From: Diphasiastrum complanatum
Taxonomy: Eukaryota; Streptophyta; Lycopodiopsida; Lycopodiales; Lycopodiaceae
Reading direction: 5' to 3'
Assembly: GCA_029204225.1 (NCBI GenBank)
Contig: CM055112.1
Location: forward strand, 45,635,972-45,699,971
Length of the DNA stretch: 64,000 nucleotides
Shown: positions 1 through 10,145 of the stretch, in pieces
Layout of the letters: every line of letters begins with the position of its first letter
Numbering within the stretch: position 1 is the first letter of the stretch
Program-made: the position numbers and the translations under genes
Notes under the pieces: model-generated
Database searches by the model: none
What the model saw: only the letters and a program-made list of their open reading frames with translations
What the model was told of the DNA's origin: nothing

Positions 1-51
1 CCTTATTATGATGTGGATCCTCGAGGTAACATAATTGCCAACAAAAAATAG

Positions 52-837
52 AGGGTAGTTTTGGACTGGCTTTATTCTTTATGCCAACACGATTTTGGCG
101 ACAGATTGTTTAATAAATGGTCCAAACAACCTGCCACCGATATACGACAAGTTATTGCTACCCTTCGTGATGAATTCCAGCAAGAAGAAAAATTCGATAA
201 AAATAAAATTCATAAGCATATGAGCTTATGGATTAGACATCGTCGTGATATGGCACGACGAGCTTATAGGGACGGGCAATCCAAGCCCTCCTGGTGTTCA
301 AGAAGTGATTGGAACCATGTAAAAGCAGATGAACGAGCAGCAGATAAATACAAGATTCAGAAAGATGTCGCGGTCGCTAGGATGCATGGGATAGGCAATC
401 ACAAGTTGGGCTCGAGTGGAAAGGCGGGATTGCAAGCAAACATGGTAAGTGAAACTAAACTACTCTTATAGTTTATCTTTGATTTCATATACTTTTATTT
501 TTTAATATGCATTATGACTAGCTGCTCCAACGTAGTCCTAAATTAATTTCAACTTAAATTGAATGCATGGATAGTTGGCAGACTATGGACATCTGCCAAC
601 TAAGGATGAGTACGAGTGCCTTCAGGGAATCATACGAGGCATTAGTCGATAAAGTAAAGAGCCAGAGTCATCCTCCAATGTAAGTACTAGTTTTTGTATT
701 CATACTAATGTGGTTTGTATTCCGATGTCAATTTTATTTAATTTAGTACGATCAAGCATTAAATATTAATGTAGTTTGTTTGTTTGTGTTCATGCAGACT
801 GGGCGTCACGACGACAATGAGTAGATTAGGTTTATAA
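52..837 (+). CDS. CACTA (En/Spm) Transposase_24-like protein, 3' exons (5' truncated by window edge)
   Basis: Three exons can be read: about 52-444, 582-679 and 798-837. Both introns start with GTAAGT and end in CAG, and their phases fit, giving an uninterrupted frame of about 173 codons to a TAA. The first exon holds WIRHRRDMARRAYRDG, a tryptophan-rich stretch and a late K..R...H..G..KLGSSG pattern, as in plant transposon proteins of the Ptta/En/Spm type (PF03004, Transposase_24), which accompany CACTA transposases. The second exon has YEALVDKVKSQSHPP, also typical of the C-terminal side. No ATG lies at the left; a TAG at 49-51 and an AG at 50-51 or 57-58 suggest an acceptor site and further exons outside the window. 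The exact family is inferred. An intact gene end is unusual in this window. Confidence 0.55.
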
Positions 838-1240
838 GTATTAGTTGATGCGATTTTTAGTTGATGTTATATCTAGAGAGACTCATGCGAAATAAAAGCA
901 CCAATTTTGTAATACATTGATTGATATTATGAATCTATTATTATTGCAAATGATCGTGCTATATTGCCATTGCTTTTATACGTGCAATGCTCTTTTTCCA
1001 AAAGTGCAATGTCGAATTTCGAGATGTGGATTGACGTAATAACCAACTAAGAATTCAAAACCACAATGTCGGATTTCAAAACAAGAATCAATATCATATA
1101 TAAAAATCTAAATGAAATTTATGATGTACATAAAGCAATGCAATAAAGTATTGTCATTCATAATGCACATGAAGTAATGCAATAAAATATAGAATGAAAA
1201 GTAATTTAAGAATAAAAAGTAATTTAAGAATGAAAAGTAC
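838..1240. other. AT-rich spacer, no gene seen
   Basis: I see only AT-rich sequence with short direct repeats, such as GTAATTTAAGAAT(A/G)AAAAGTA near 1201-1240. No CACTA terminal repeat was recognised, so the end of the neighbouring transposon is not defined. Confidence 0.5.
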
Positions 1241-1646
1241 CTCATGCTTAGCTTGTTATTTGATCCAAATGTTGAATGCAACTCAAAAATATTGTTTCAA
1301 AGGAATACATAGCAAATTCAACTTCCTTCTTGAAGTCAGGTGGATTTCTAGCATGTAATAAGGAATTTAACTCACTCTTCTTGCACTAAAATGAAACCCT
1401 AGCCTAGATCCTAGAGTTATGCTTGGTAGGTACCTAGTTGGTCAAATTACCTTAAACTTAGGTGTAGGTCCTATAAGGTAGAGATGACCACCAAATAGAC
1501 ATGACCAACTCTCTTGACTTGACCTAACCTACATTAGGAGTGGGTTTCCATGTGGCATATTGGCCTTACATGTGTGGAACCCAATTATACACAATATTTA
1601 CAATGTTCTACATGGCTGGATTTGCCAAATTAGGCTATTTTTCACA
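1241..1646 (-). mobile_element. Truncated copia LTR (family A), minus orientation
   Basis: Read on the minus strand this starts TGTGAAAAATAGCC at 1646, immediately after a purine-rich tract (1647-1662, GAGGAGGAG on the minus strand), which fits 3' LTR after PPT. It matches the complete family-A LTR at 21711-22401: shared landmarks are the CATGTAATAAGGA stretch, the CCCTAGCCTAGATCC stretch and the TCTACATGGCTAGATTTGCCAA region. The U5-side end is missing to the left of about 1241-1300. Confidence 0.7.
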
Positions 1647-1708
1647 CTCCTCCTCAAATCTAGCCTTGGAAACAATAATGTATCTATATACAATTCTAAG
1701 ACCTGGTC

Positions 1709-2785
1709 TTAACATAAAAAATGAATCATATTTAGGTTTAGAAGATGATGACATGATTTATCACCATATCCAGGATCGAGCTTCTTTGATCTTGATCTCC
1801 TCCAAGATGAATTGAAGAGCCTTGATTCTTCCTTGCACCTTTGCACTTGATTTCTTCCATGTTGAGTGAAGATGCATGAATTTAAAACTTGCTCTTCCTT
1901 GATCTTGATGCTTCTCTTTGAAGAAAATCTGATGTCTCCATGTCTTGTGAAACAAAACATGTACTCGTTACTATTACCAAGATTTATCATGCTAGAATGA
2001 CTAGTCCACAAACAATCAAAGGTAAGCATGATTTTCCTAATCTTGTAATTATAATTGATCTTGAACTTCCCGAGGCTACATACTTGCTTATGGATATAAG
2101 TGTTCTTCAAGGATGTTTCACTTATTCTCATAAGAAGCTTACAATTTGTCTCTCCAAAAGAAAAAACACATTTTTCAAAACAATGAGTGATTAACTCATT
2201 CTTGCTCTTCCAAAATCCGAGAGCACTCATTCGATCAAACAACCAATTTGCTCTTGATTGGTTCAAAACAATTTTTAGATCACTAAGACATAAAAACTTG
2301 TTCTCAAATGAGTCATTACACATCTTATCTTCAACTTCCTTCATGATGAAGCCCTCAATTTGCCTCATGTAGATCTCATAGCAAAATGGTTCATCAAGCA
2401 TTGAAGTAAGAAAAGTGTTGAAAGTGAATGGTTGAGAATCTTCCCCTTGATTACCTTTGCCAAGATCAGTGAACCTTGAAGGCTCAGCCCTTGATTTTGT
2501 GGATCTTCTAGGAGCACTTGATCTTTGAGGTGGATCCTCAAGATCTTCATCACTTTGTTGCTCCTCTGTAATCCTTGCAAGATCATTGGCACCAAGGTTG
2601 TTGATTTCACTTTCATTCACACAAGATACTAGATGGATCCAAGCATCTCTTGTATAAACATCTAAGAATGTTTCACGCATCTTATCATCACTACTTGGTA
2701 CATGAAAAAAAGAGTGTACATTTGAATGAATGATTTTCTCTTTTGCCATAGCAATTTTAACATCCAAATTAAACAAATGGAACAA
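1709..2785 (-). pseudogene. Chimeric copia-derived ORF (type N2): integrase tail and RT head fused to an unrecognised domain
   Basis: A 358-codon open frame on the minus strand. Its first part is copia polyprotein: a Ser/Arg-rich linker (DLEDPPQRSS, RRSTKSRAEPSRF), then FLTSMLDEPFCYE from just before RT and IYMRQIEGFI from RT. After KMC, at the position where normal copia RT has VCKL..SLYGLKQ, it departs from RT. The following roughly 200 residues keep faint RT echoes (NWLFDRMSALGFWKSK) and then carry CKLLMRISETSLKNTYIHKQ, a motif not known to me from copia. The same motif occurs twice at 47265-48949. An overlapping frame ends in KEARSWIW, also shared with that locus. The frame lies just upstream of a PPT and LTR, so it belongs to a non-autonomous element. 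Function unknown. Confidence 0.6.
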
Positions 2786-3108
2786 ACTCCATGCTTGAAG
2801 TGAACATCTAAACCATCATCCATTAGTTGTCCAACACTAAGCAAGCTCTTGGTAATTGATGACACAAAAAGGACATTGTCTAGATCCATCCTTTTGTTAG
2901 ATTCTAGAATTAATGAGATGGTACCAATACCATCTATCTTACACTCTTGATCATTCGCTAAAGAAACAAATTTATAAGCACCATTGAAAGAGTGTAAGTT
3001 TGAGAATGTGTCCTTTTGAAAAGTCATGTGGGAGCTAGCGCCACTATCAATCCACCAAGTGTCCTTTGAGTTGCTTTTGCTTAATAGAGTGGATGTTAAA
3101 AATCGCAA
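2786..3108 (-). pseudogene. Copia protease / pre-integrase fragment
   Basis: The minus-strand frame gives KDTWWIDSGASSHMTFQK, the copia aspartic protease active site with an intact DSGA. It is followed by ECKIDGIGTISL, NKRMDLDNVLFV and LLSVGQLMDDGLDVHF, the usual order of copia protease into the GAG-pre-integrase region. The expected LWH..LGH motif and the integrase are missing: the frame breaks near 2790 and resumes in the integrase-RT linker of the next feature. This is the upstream part of the same minus-strand relic, whose gag would lie beyond 3108 but is replaced by unrelated repeats. Confidence 0.8.
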
Positions 3109-3109
3109 A

Positions 3110-4010
3110 TAAATCCCAGATATATCCCGATATATTTCTAAGAAAAATCATTAAATATCAATTTGTGAAAAAACAAATTTGGATTGGGGTCCATTCGCCA
3201 TGGCGGATGGACAACCCCTAAAAAATTTTCAAATCTCAAAAATCTTGAAAAAATCGCGAATAAATCCCCAAAAAATCGCAAAAAATTAAATAAATCCCGA
3301 AACTTTGAAAATCCCGAAAATCACCCAAAAATGTGGAAAACTATCTGCAGCGGCTTTCTCCATATGTCTTTTTCCAAAAAAAGAATATTCCAAAAATTAT
3401 GAAAAAAATCGTGAATAAATCACGATATATCTCTATATATTTCTAAGAAAAACCATTGAAAATCAATTTGTGAAAAAACAAATCTGGAGCCACGACGGAT
3501 GGACAACTCTAAAAAAATTTCAAATTTCGAAAATTTTGAAAAAATCGCTAATAAAATTCGAAAAAACCTCGAATAAATTTCAAAACTCTAAATCCCAAAA
3601 AATCCTGAAAATATAAAAATAACCCGATAATGTGGAAAACCATCCGCCGTGGCGGATGGCTTCCTCCATATTCTTTTTTTAAAAAAAGAACATCTCGAAA
3701 ATTACAAAAAAAATTGCGAATAAATCTTGAATATATTCCGATATATCCCGAAAAATAGCAAAAACTTGAAAATCTCGCATAAATCCCGAAAACTCGAATA
3801 CTCAAAAATTAAAAAATCCTAAATCCCAAAAACCTCCAAAATATCCTGAAAATCATGAGAAAACCCGAAAATATCCGAAAAATGTAGAAACCCTCCCAAA
3901 AAAAAAAATCCCAAAAATTCCGAAAAAAAATTGGAGGGGGTCCATCCGCTGAGGTGGATGGACCCCCCTAATAAAATTTCAATATCCACTTTTAAAAATG
4001 AAATTTATTT
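3110..4010. repeat. Satellite-like AT-rich repeat, about 300-bp units with a palindromic core
   Basis: Three degenerate units are visible, starting near 3110, 3410 and 3720. Units one and two share TTTCTAAGAAAAA(T/C)CATT, then CAATTTGTGAAAAAACAAAT and a following GGATGGACAAC box. Each unit is rich in short AAAATCCCGAAAA-like words. A palindrome with core CCATCCGCC/GGCGGATGG recurs at 3191-3210, 3640-3659 and 3941-3962. ORFs here (for example 3184-3402) are low-complexity Lys/Asn-rich and are not believed. It interrupts the copia relic to its left. Confidence 0.6.
3936..3967. repeat. Perfect 12-bp inverted repeat
   Basis: GGGGGTCCATCC (3936-3947) and GGATGGACCCCC (3956-3967) are exact reverse complements round an 8-nt loop. 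This is the strongest hairpin of the surrounding repeat block and could mark a terminal or cruciform-forming site. Confidence 0.8.
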
Positions 4011-4538
4011 CCCAAACAAACTTTATTTTTGAGAAAATCTAATGAAGTAATTGGTATTCCACGTGTCAACAACGTGTGCATTTATTGTTTTGAGGTAAAA
4101 AATTTTTTTGTAGGCTTTAAATGAGAACACATTCAAAAAAAAGATTGGCTACAATTGTTGAGAAGAACACTATTTTAAGCTTCTATATATAGCTTGGAAA
4201 AACTCTATACTTAACCAAATGCTTATGGGATAAATATCTGTATTTAATGGCCTCTCCTCATTCCTCCTTATAACTATATTGCCAAAACCTTGAAACAATA
4301 TATTGCCAAAACTAAAGACAAACTACATTGCCAAAAAACTAAAAACAGGCTAAAAACTAAAAACAGGCTAAAAACTAAAAAAACAAAAGATAATAAAAAG
4401 AAAATTATAGAAAACTCGAAGTTAAAAAGAGACAAGGGAAAGGGCTATGGGCAAAGGGCTACGGACTAAGGGCCACCGGCTAAAGGACAAGATCTAAGGG
4501 CTATTGGTTCATAATTTTGTTATAGTTTTATAATAATT
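4011..4538. other. No gene; short tandem repeats
   Basis: AT-rich. A short tandem repeat built on AAAAACTAAAAACAGGCT lies at about 4335-4385, followed by loose repeats of AAGGGCTA words at 4438-4505. Nothing else was recognised. Confidence 0.5.
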
Positions 4539-5490
4539 TTGCTGATTTTACTTTCAATAAAAGTATATCAAAATTTGTTGGGAATCTCCCATGGAATGTT
4601 TTGGCAAATAATTGCTGAGGCACGCTATTCCATTGTGTACAAGTTTCATGGAAACACCAACACATTCAAGCAATGTGGACACTCTTCAAAAGGGCTAGCC
4701 CTAATACATGGGATTTTGGAAAAGCACGCGTTGCCTCAACCACATCTTCAACATAAATCAAAAGATGGCGTTGTTATTTGCAAACATTATTTCCCACTCG
4801 ACATGCATAAACGTGATGTCTTCAAAACTATAAACACACATCTTAAAGATACGTGTATTTCTAAAGTTTTAAGATCCACACTGTGCAAGATGTGGAAACA
4901 AGAGTTTGGACATGTCAAGACTCCAACAAGACAAAGAATGTCCAAATGCAAACATGTGATGACCTTAAAAATGCAATAGAGACAACTCCTGACACTAGGA
5001 TGAGTGATCGCTATATTGCGTTGAGAGGTCATCATCTTCATCATGTTTTCGATTCCAGAAAATTGTATGCATATTGGAAAGAAGAGTCAAGGTACCATCA
5101 TGAGCAGTCTTTGTGTCTTATCATTGATGGAATGGATCAAACTACAACAACATTATCCCGTTTCAATAAGACTCCTCCCAGATTAGAGGGGAATTGATTT
5201 TTGAAAACACATGTTTGTGGGGTGTTGATTATGGATTCAAGTTGCTCTATGATGTTTGGATTGATACCTTGCATGCTCATGATAGCAATCAAGCTGCCAC
5301 ATCAATAATGCATTATTGGACTTGTAATGTATTTAATTTAGTGAGTGTTGGCAGATTCCGAATCTGCAACAAGGCCAAATTTCGCTCCAAAAGACGTGTA
5401 GTTCCTTCTATAAATTCAGTTGTAAATTTAGCTTGGCAGTTTTGTAGAAAGCCGACTTTTTGTATGCTAGGGTGTGAGCATGTCACCCTA
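4539..5490 (+). pseudogene. Relic of an IDGMDQ-type transposon-derived protein (possibly DUF7869 family)
   Basis: Three overlapping plus-strand frames (4539-4979, 4883-5197, 5194-5496) form a broken gene. The middle one holds a Cys/His-rich stretch, then YIALRGHHLHHVF, RKLYAYWKEESR and LCLIIDGMDQTTTTLSR; the third has THAHDSN-like DTLHAHDSNQAAT. I recall the order IDGMDQ..T.LP followed by HDSN from a large group of transposase-like proteins of early land plants and animals. In those, a QLDNC..ENKN acidic motif follows; it is not seen here, so the gene is truncated. The family name is from memory and uncertain; at least two frameshifts make it a pseudogene. Confidence 0.4.
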
Positions 5491-5496
5491 TTATAA

Positions 5497-6312
5497 GTAA
5501 ATCATATTCCATGGCATGTGCATTGTAAGACCATGAGGAATCATGATGTAGAAAGTTTAACGGCTTTTAGAAATTCTAAAGGTTGAAAATAGTTTCTAAT
5601 TCTCAACCTTTAGAATATTGAAATAGTAAATCACTAGTCTAAAAGGCTAAACTTCTACAAATTTGTCTAGAATTGCACCAAAAGCTGTGCATCTTTTGTA
5701 ATAGTCTCTTGACTAGGCCTAAATAAAATTGTGACTTGTTGATTAAATTTGTCTTGTTTGGCTTATAGTTGTATTGAAATGAGATTCAAACTTGAGAAAA
5801 TCTCACTTCAAGAATTAGTAAGTTTCTATTGTTTTTCTTATTTGGCTCTTTTGGTACCATATGTAGAAAAGTCCTAAATAAATTAAAAAGTCCATAATAT
5901 TGAGGGTAAAGCTTTTGTATATATTTGCATATATATTTTCTGTGTGAAATTTTTGTATAGATCCATTGGAATTCCATTTACAAACACCAGTTAATCGCAA
6001 AAAAACACCAAAAAATCACCAAAACCCTAAAAATACAAAAAAAGAACCTTCGCCCGATTCATTGTGCATAGGTGTGATTCTATCTCGAGTTTGGGGTCAT
6101 GTCCATGATGATTTCCACTAGATTTCATGTTGTACATAAAAGGAGTGTGAATTGAGCACATATCCTTCTAGTGTAGCTCGGATTTGAGTTAGATAGGTTA
6201 ATTATGATGACATGCAGATGTTTAGATAGCATGCAAAGTCTTACTATATGCATGTAAGCCACATGCAACATGCAAAGTACTTTCTGTGATCTACACATGT
6301 CTAGGCAATTTT
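5497..6312. other. No gene seen
   Basis: AT-rich sequence with only short, unconvincing frames. A loose inverted repeat sits at about 5566-5620 (TTTTAGAAATTCTAAAGGTT against AACCTTTAGAATATT). No LTR or coding match was found. Confidence 0.45.
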
Positions 6313-6769
6313 ATGAGTTCACAATGCAGTACATGCAACATCCATGAATGCAATTATACATGTGGATCTCTGGTAGGTGAATTAGTTTAGTTAAGTGGAC
6401 TTTCCATGCAACTCCACTGTAGGAATTCGAGTCTCTCTCATGTAGGGAAAGCTGGGCATGTTTTGCCACATTGTGAATATTGAGATTTTGGTGTTTTGGA
6501 TTCATTCTCTCTCTACTCGAGTTTTCTATGTATGATTTTCTCTCTCTACCCGAGAGTAGTCTCTTTTTCCCATACTAAACACTTAGAATTATTTCTGACA
6601 TTCATTTCTCATAGTGAAGAGTTAGATTTTTTCATCAGATGTATGCCATTGTGCTATTGCCTTAGATTTTTCAAGCATATTGTTCTTTGATCAATCTTGT
6701 GCAATCACAACACCTCCATAAGATCCTGTAGGGTGTGTGGTGAAGTTCACACGTGCTAAAAACTTCACA
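6313..6769 (+). mobile_element. Solo or truncated copia LTR (family C)
   Basis: It matches 58868-59240, which runs straight into a primer binding site and is therefore an LTR 3' part. It also matches the reverse complement of 61066-61400. Shared landmarks: CAGTACATGCAA, CTCTCTCTAC(C/T)CGAG twice, CACTTAGAAT(T/A)ATTTCTGA and GATGTATGCCATTGTGCT. This copy ends AAAACTTCACA at 6769 with no PBS behind it, so it is a solo LTR or a 3' LTR. The left boundary is where similarity starts and may not be the true LTR start. Confidence 0.65.
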
Positions 6770-7076
6770 ATATTGCCATATTTCTTTTGCCAAAAAGTCA
6801 CTTTTTTGCAAAAATACCAGTATTACTCTTGATCCTTTGCCAGAACCTTCGTCGAGTTTTTAAAACATTCTATTTATAGTAAAATACTATTTTTGAGCTC
6901 AACAAATATTCTTCTTGTCCAGATCATAGAAAATCTTGATTTTTACCCTTGCCAAACTACAGAAACTGTATTTTCTTGTGTCAGAAACCTTCGTCTAGTT
7001 TTCCATGGTTTATCTATGTCAGATCTTTCATCTGAGAGGTCAGCAAAGTTTATGTTCCAGGAAATTGTCAGAAAAG
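6770..7076. other. Spacer between two LTRs
   Basis: AT-rich, with two related boxes, CCAGAACCTTCGTCGAGTTTT (near 6840) and CAGAAACCTTCGTCTAGTTTT (near 6980), forming a degenerate direct repeat. No gene seen. Confidence 0.4.
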
Positions 7077-7522
7077 TGGCCCCGAGACCGGTCAGTCTAT
7101 GCATGAATGTAACCTCTTCCAAATCTAATAAAGCTGATCCTTGGGGATGATTACCATTTCGGTTTCGCCTCCGGGACTGGTCCAAGTGGAAGGACCCTTA
7201 CTACAACCTTTTTGCATCGCTGGTGCCTAAGGGTCCCTGTCATCGACATGGGGCTTGCCACTATGCCAATTGGTCAGTTTGGTGACCACTATGCCTTGGG
7301 TTTCATGTGTGGCTTGTCTTTGCCTTTGGTTACCTTTTGGGGATGGATTCTGAGTTGGCTTTCGGGTTGGTTGGGATTCCAGTTTTCTTAAGTCTGAATG
7401 GTTAAGCTTGTTACGTTTCTGAGTTGGCTTTTACATAAGTGCATGATGGATGAATGTTAGACTTAAGCACGTGTTGAGGAAACCGCTCAAGTCCCAGCGC
7501 CCTTTGAGACACCGACGCAACA
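7077..7522 (+). mobile_element. 5' LTR of Gy-1, 5'-truncated
   Basis: It matches 12422-12867 at well over 90 per cent by eye, for example GGTTTCGCCTCCGGGACTGG and GTTGGTTGGGATTCCAG. It ends in CGCAACA at 7522, followed two bases later by the PBS. The first half of the 909-bp LTR is missing; unrelated sequence lies to the left of about 7077. An ORF spanning much of it, also present in the 3' LTR (12479-12736), is an LTR shadow. Confidence 0.85.
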
Positions 7523-7524
7523 TG

Positions 7525-7536
7525 TGGTATCAGAGC
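7525..7536 (+). other. Primer binding site, initiator tRNA-Met type (Gy-1)
   Basis: TGGTATCAGAGC is a 12-base match to the plant initiator tRNA-Met 3' end complement and stands two bases after the LTR end. This is the usual primer site of plant LTR retrotransposons. Confidence 0.9.
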
Positions 7537-7611
7537 CGACTAGCTGGTCAGCTACGCAAGTCTCACAGGGATGACCATGTTTTGGGATTTTTCAGGACAA
7601 CCGTTGCGCAA

Positions 7612-8000
7612 GGTGTTGCCCACAGTGTAAGCACGGGTGCGTCCACGGTCGGGGTGGTCGGCAGAACGAGGGACTTGATGAGATAAGGTGCTGCCCTTGA
7701 GGTGTAAGCACGGCCAGTTCTCGCGGTTCGGGCCTGGCGCCGTCTGTACGTAGGACAGATGAGGCAATGTGCTGCCATTAGGTTGGTGAAAGCACGGTCT
7801 GTGCCTTGTGGGGTGCGGGGTGACATATTCAAACTGTACGGGTTAACCATTGATACAGAGATGCTGCTCGAATTCGGGTGTAAAGCACGGGTGGTTAGCT
7901 ACCGGTGCGGGATAGCTGCCGATCATTTAGCTATAAGGGCTGTCGACCAAAAAGTGGTGGGGCATGACTGAGGCAATGTGCTGCTTAATGGTGAAAGCAC
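7612..8000 (+). repeat. Five dispersed hairpin units in the Gy-1 leader
   Basis: The unit is GTGCTGCC, then 8-14 bases, then GGTG(T/A)AAGCACGG. Copies lie at 7612-7637, 7687-7713, 7769-7797, 7861-7890 and 7978-8000, spaced 75-117 bases apart. GTGCT and AGCAC pair, so each copy can fold into a short stem with a G-rich 3' loop side. This occupies the position of leader and gag. ORFs here are in no conserved frame, so a structured leader RNA is a better reading than protein; the function is unknown. Confidence 0.6.
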
Positions 8001-8213
8001 AGATGGTTGGGTGGATGTTTTTCCGTGGGCTAATTCTATGATAGATTTGAGTGGGCGCGGCTAGGCAAAGGTCCTACGTCCGGTCTCAAGGGGAATGTGG
8101 CTTGAGATGGATCCTCTATGTTTGCTTTGGTTGGTATGTTCGTTTGTGGTGTGCTTGTCCTGAAGAACCCCTGGTTGCTTAACTTCTTCCAGGTGATCTG
8201 ATTTAGTTGGGAG

Positions 8214-8852
8214 TTGAAGGAGGAATTTACATTTGTGGGTGGACGACATACAAGTATGGAAAGGAGTTTCCATGGGGCAACCCCCAAGATTGTTTCAAGA
8301 TTATTATTCCTATCCGGAAAGATCGCGGGGAGGAAGTCAGATTTCATGATCGACTCCAGAGCTTCACATAACTATATTTCAAGGAGCGTAGTGGAACAGT
8401 TCAGCTTGCCGACGAGAAATGTAACATCAACGCTCAATGTAGAAACAACAAAGGGAGCACTGGACGCAGACAAAGCAACATTGAATATCCCGGTGCAAAT
8501 TGGGAGATGGAAGGCTAAACTTAGCTTTTTGATTTTAGAGATGGATGCCTTCGATGTAATTTTGGGCCTTCCCTGGCTAAATGAACATTGTATTGCAGTT
8601 TTGGGTAGGAGCTCAAACTTGGTTCTCTTGGATTACAAGGGACAGCTCTGTATGACAAAAGCTCTGCCTGGAGGAAACGTGAAGGGCACCGATATTGAAC
8701 AAAATTTGGTTGCTGCATCTGTGATTAAAAGCATGGCGAAAGAAAAAAGATCAAAGTGTTTTTCTTTGTATCTGCAGAGAGGTTCCAGAAGGAAAAAACG
8801 CACAACAGAAAAACTTGCCAAAGGAGGTGGCAGATTTGCTAGAGGAATTTAG
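8214..8852 (+). pseudogene. Gy-1 retropepsin-like protease region
   Basis: The frame contains FMIDSRASHNYISRSVVEQF, then a beta-rich stretch, then FDVILGLPWLNEH. This is the gypsy aspartic protease with its flap and the late ILG motif. The catalytic triad reads DSR where DSG is expected, so activity is doubtful. A Lys/Arg-rich linker follows, and the frame ends at 8852. The conserved text leading to RT (EEFSDVFTEELP) continues from about 8840 in another frame, which shows a frameshift. No gag or CCHC knuckle lies upstream. Confidence 0.8.
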
Positions 8853-10145
8853 TGATGTGTTTACAGAAGAACTCCCAGCTAAGTTACTCCTCGAAGACCA
8901 GTGGACCATAAGATTGAGTTCGTACCAGGAACAGAACCAACTTCACGAGCACCCTTTAGGATGTCCCAAGAATAGTTGGTGGAACTAAAATGACAACTTG
9001 GTGAATTGATAGACAAAGGATTCATTAGACCCAGTGCTTCGTCTTTTGGAGCCCTAGTATTATTCGTGAAAAAGACGGACAAGACACTGCGGATGTGTGT
9101 GGATTACCGCATGCTCAACAAAGGTACCATCAAGAACAAGTATCCCATGCCTAGAATTGATGACCTGTTCGACCAGCTCAAACACACCAGATATTTTAGC
9201 CGAATAGATCTTAGATTTGGATATCACCAAATTCAAATAGCTAAAGGCGATGAGCACAAAACGGCTTTTCGAACACGATATGGGAGCCACGAATTCAGGG
9301 TGATGCCGTTCGGTCTAACAAATGCACCAGCCACTTTTTGCACATTGATGAACAACATTTTTCAAGACTGCTTAGATGAATTTGTCATTGTGTACATCGA
9401 TGACATCTTGGTGTTTAGTCGTAGCCTCAAAGATCACATTAAACATTTAAGGACTGTCCTCCAACGACTGAGGAAGAACAGCTTGTTCGCGAAAAGAGAA
9501 AAATGTGAATGTGTGGTAGAGAAAGTTGATTTCCTTGGACATGTTATAGGCTACGGACGAATTCGGATGGATCCTAAGAAGATCAAGACTATCTTGGATT
9601 GGCTGGCTCCTAAAACTGTTCATGACATCAAATCCTTTGTGCGCTTATGTAACTTTTACAGGAGATTCATTGAGGCATTTAGCAAAATTGTGGCACCGCT
9701 GTTGGAGCAGACCAAGACTCATCTGAAGATGACCTGGACACCGTAATGTGAAGCAGCGTTCCAAGAACTAAAATGATGGATCACTCAAGAACCCATCCTT
9801 GCCTTACTGGACTTTAGCAAACCTTTTGAAATACATATAGACGCGTCGCACTTTGCTATTGGGGCCGTGCTGATGCAAGACGGAAAACCTGTTGCATATT
9901 TTTCAAAGAAATTGAGTGACGTAGAGCGACAATGGCCAACTCATGAAAAAGAAATGGTCGCAGTAGTTCAAGCAGTGGAGCATTGGAGACATTATGTGGC
10001 AGGAAAACCCTTTAAGACGTTCACTGATAATGTATCACTCAAGAACTTCTCATCCCAAGGTATGCTCACGCCAAAGCAAATGTGATGGCAAAACTTTCTC
10101 TCAAAATTCAATATAGACATTGTACACACGGCGGGAAAGAACAAT
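8853..10145 (+). pseudogene. Gy-1 reverse transcriptase and RNase H
   Basis: RT is nearly whole: [59 protein letters not shown] and the catalytic [10 protein letters not shown], then FLGHVI and the thumb region to 9746. A stop at 9744-9746 ends the long frame. RNase H follows with IDASHFAIGAVLMQDGKP, AYFSKKL and WPTHEKEMVAVV, and is broken again by a stop at 10083-10085 inside KQM.WQNFL. The connection ends with VVADALSR. The 8853-9005 stretch holds the shifted frame EELPAKL to the RT start with a further stop. In an autonomous element this makes cDNA in cytoplasmic particles; here it is dead. Confidence 0.88.

Noticed and set aside
3184-3402. 72-codon Lys/Asn-rich ORF
   Set aside because: Low-complexity translation of an AT-rich repeat block.
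7450-7971. Short ORFs in the Gy-1 leader as a gag gene
   Set aside because: They have no gag motif, differ in frame, and overlap the hairpin repeats and the PBS.
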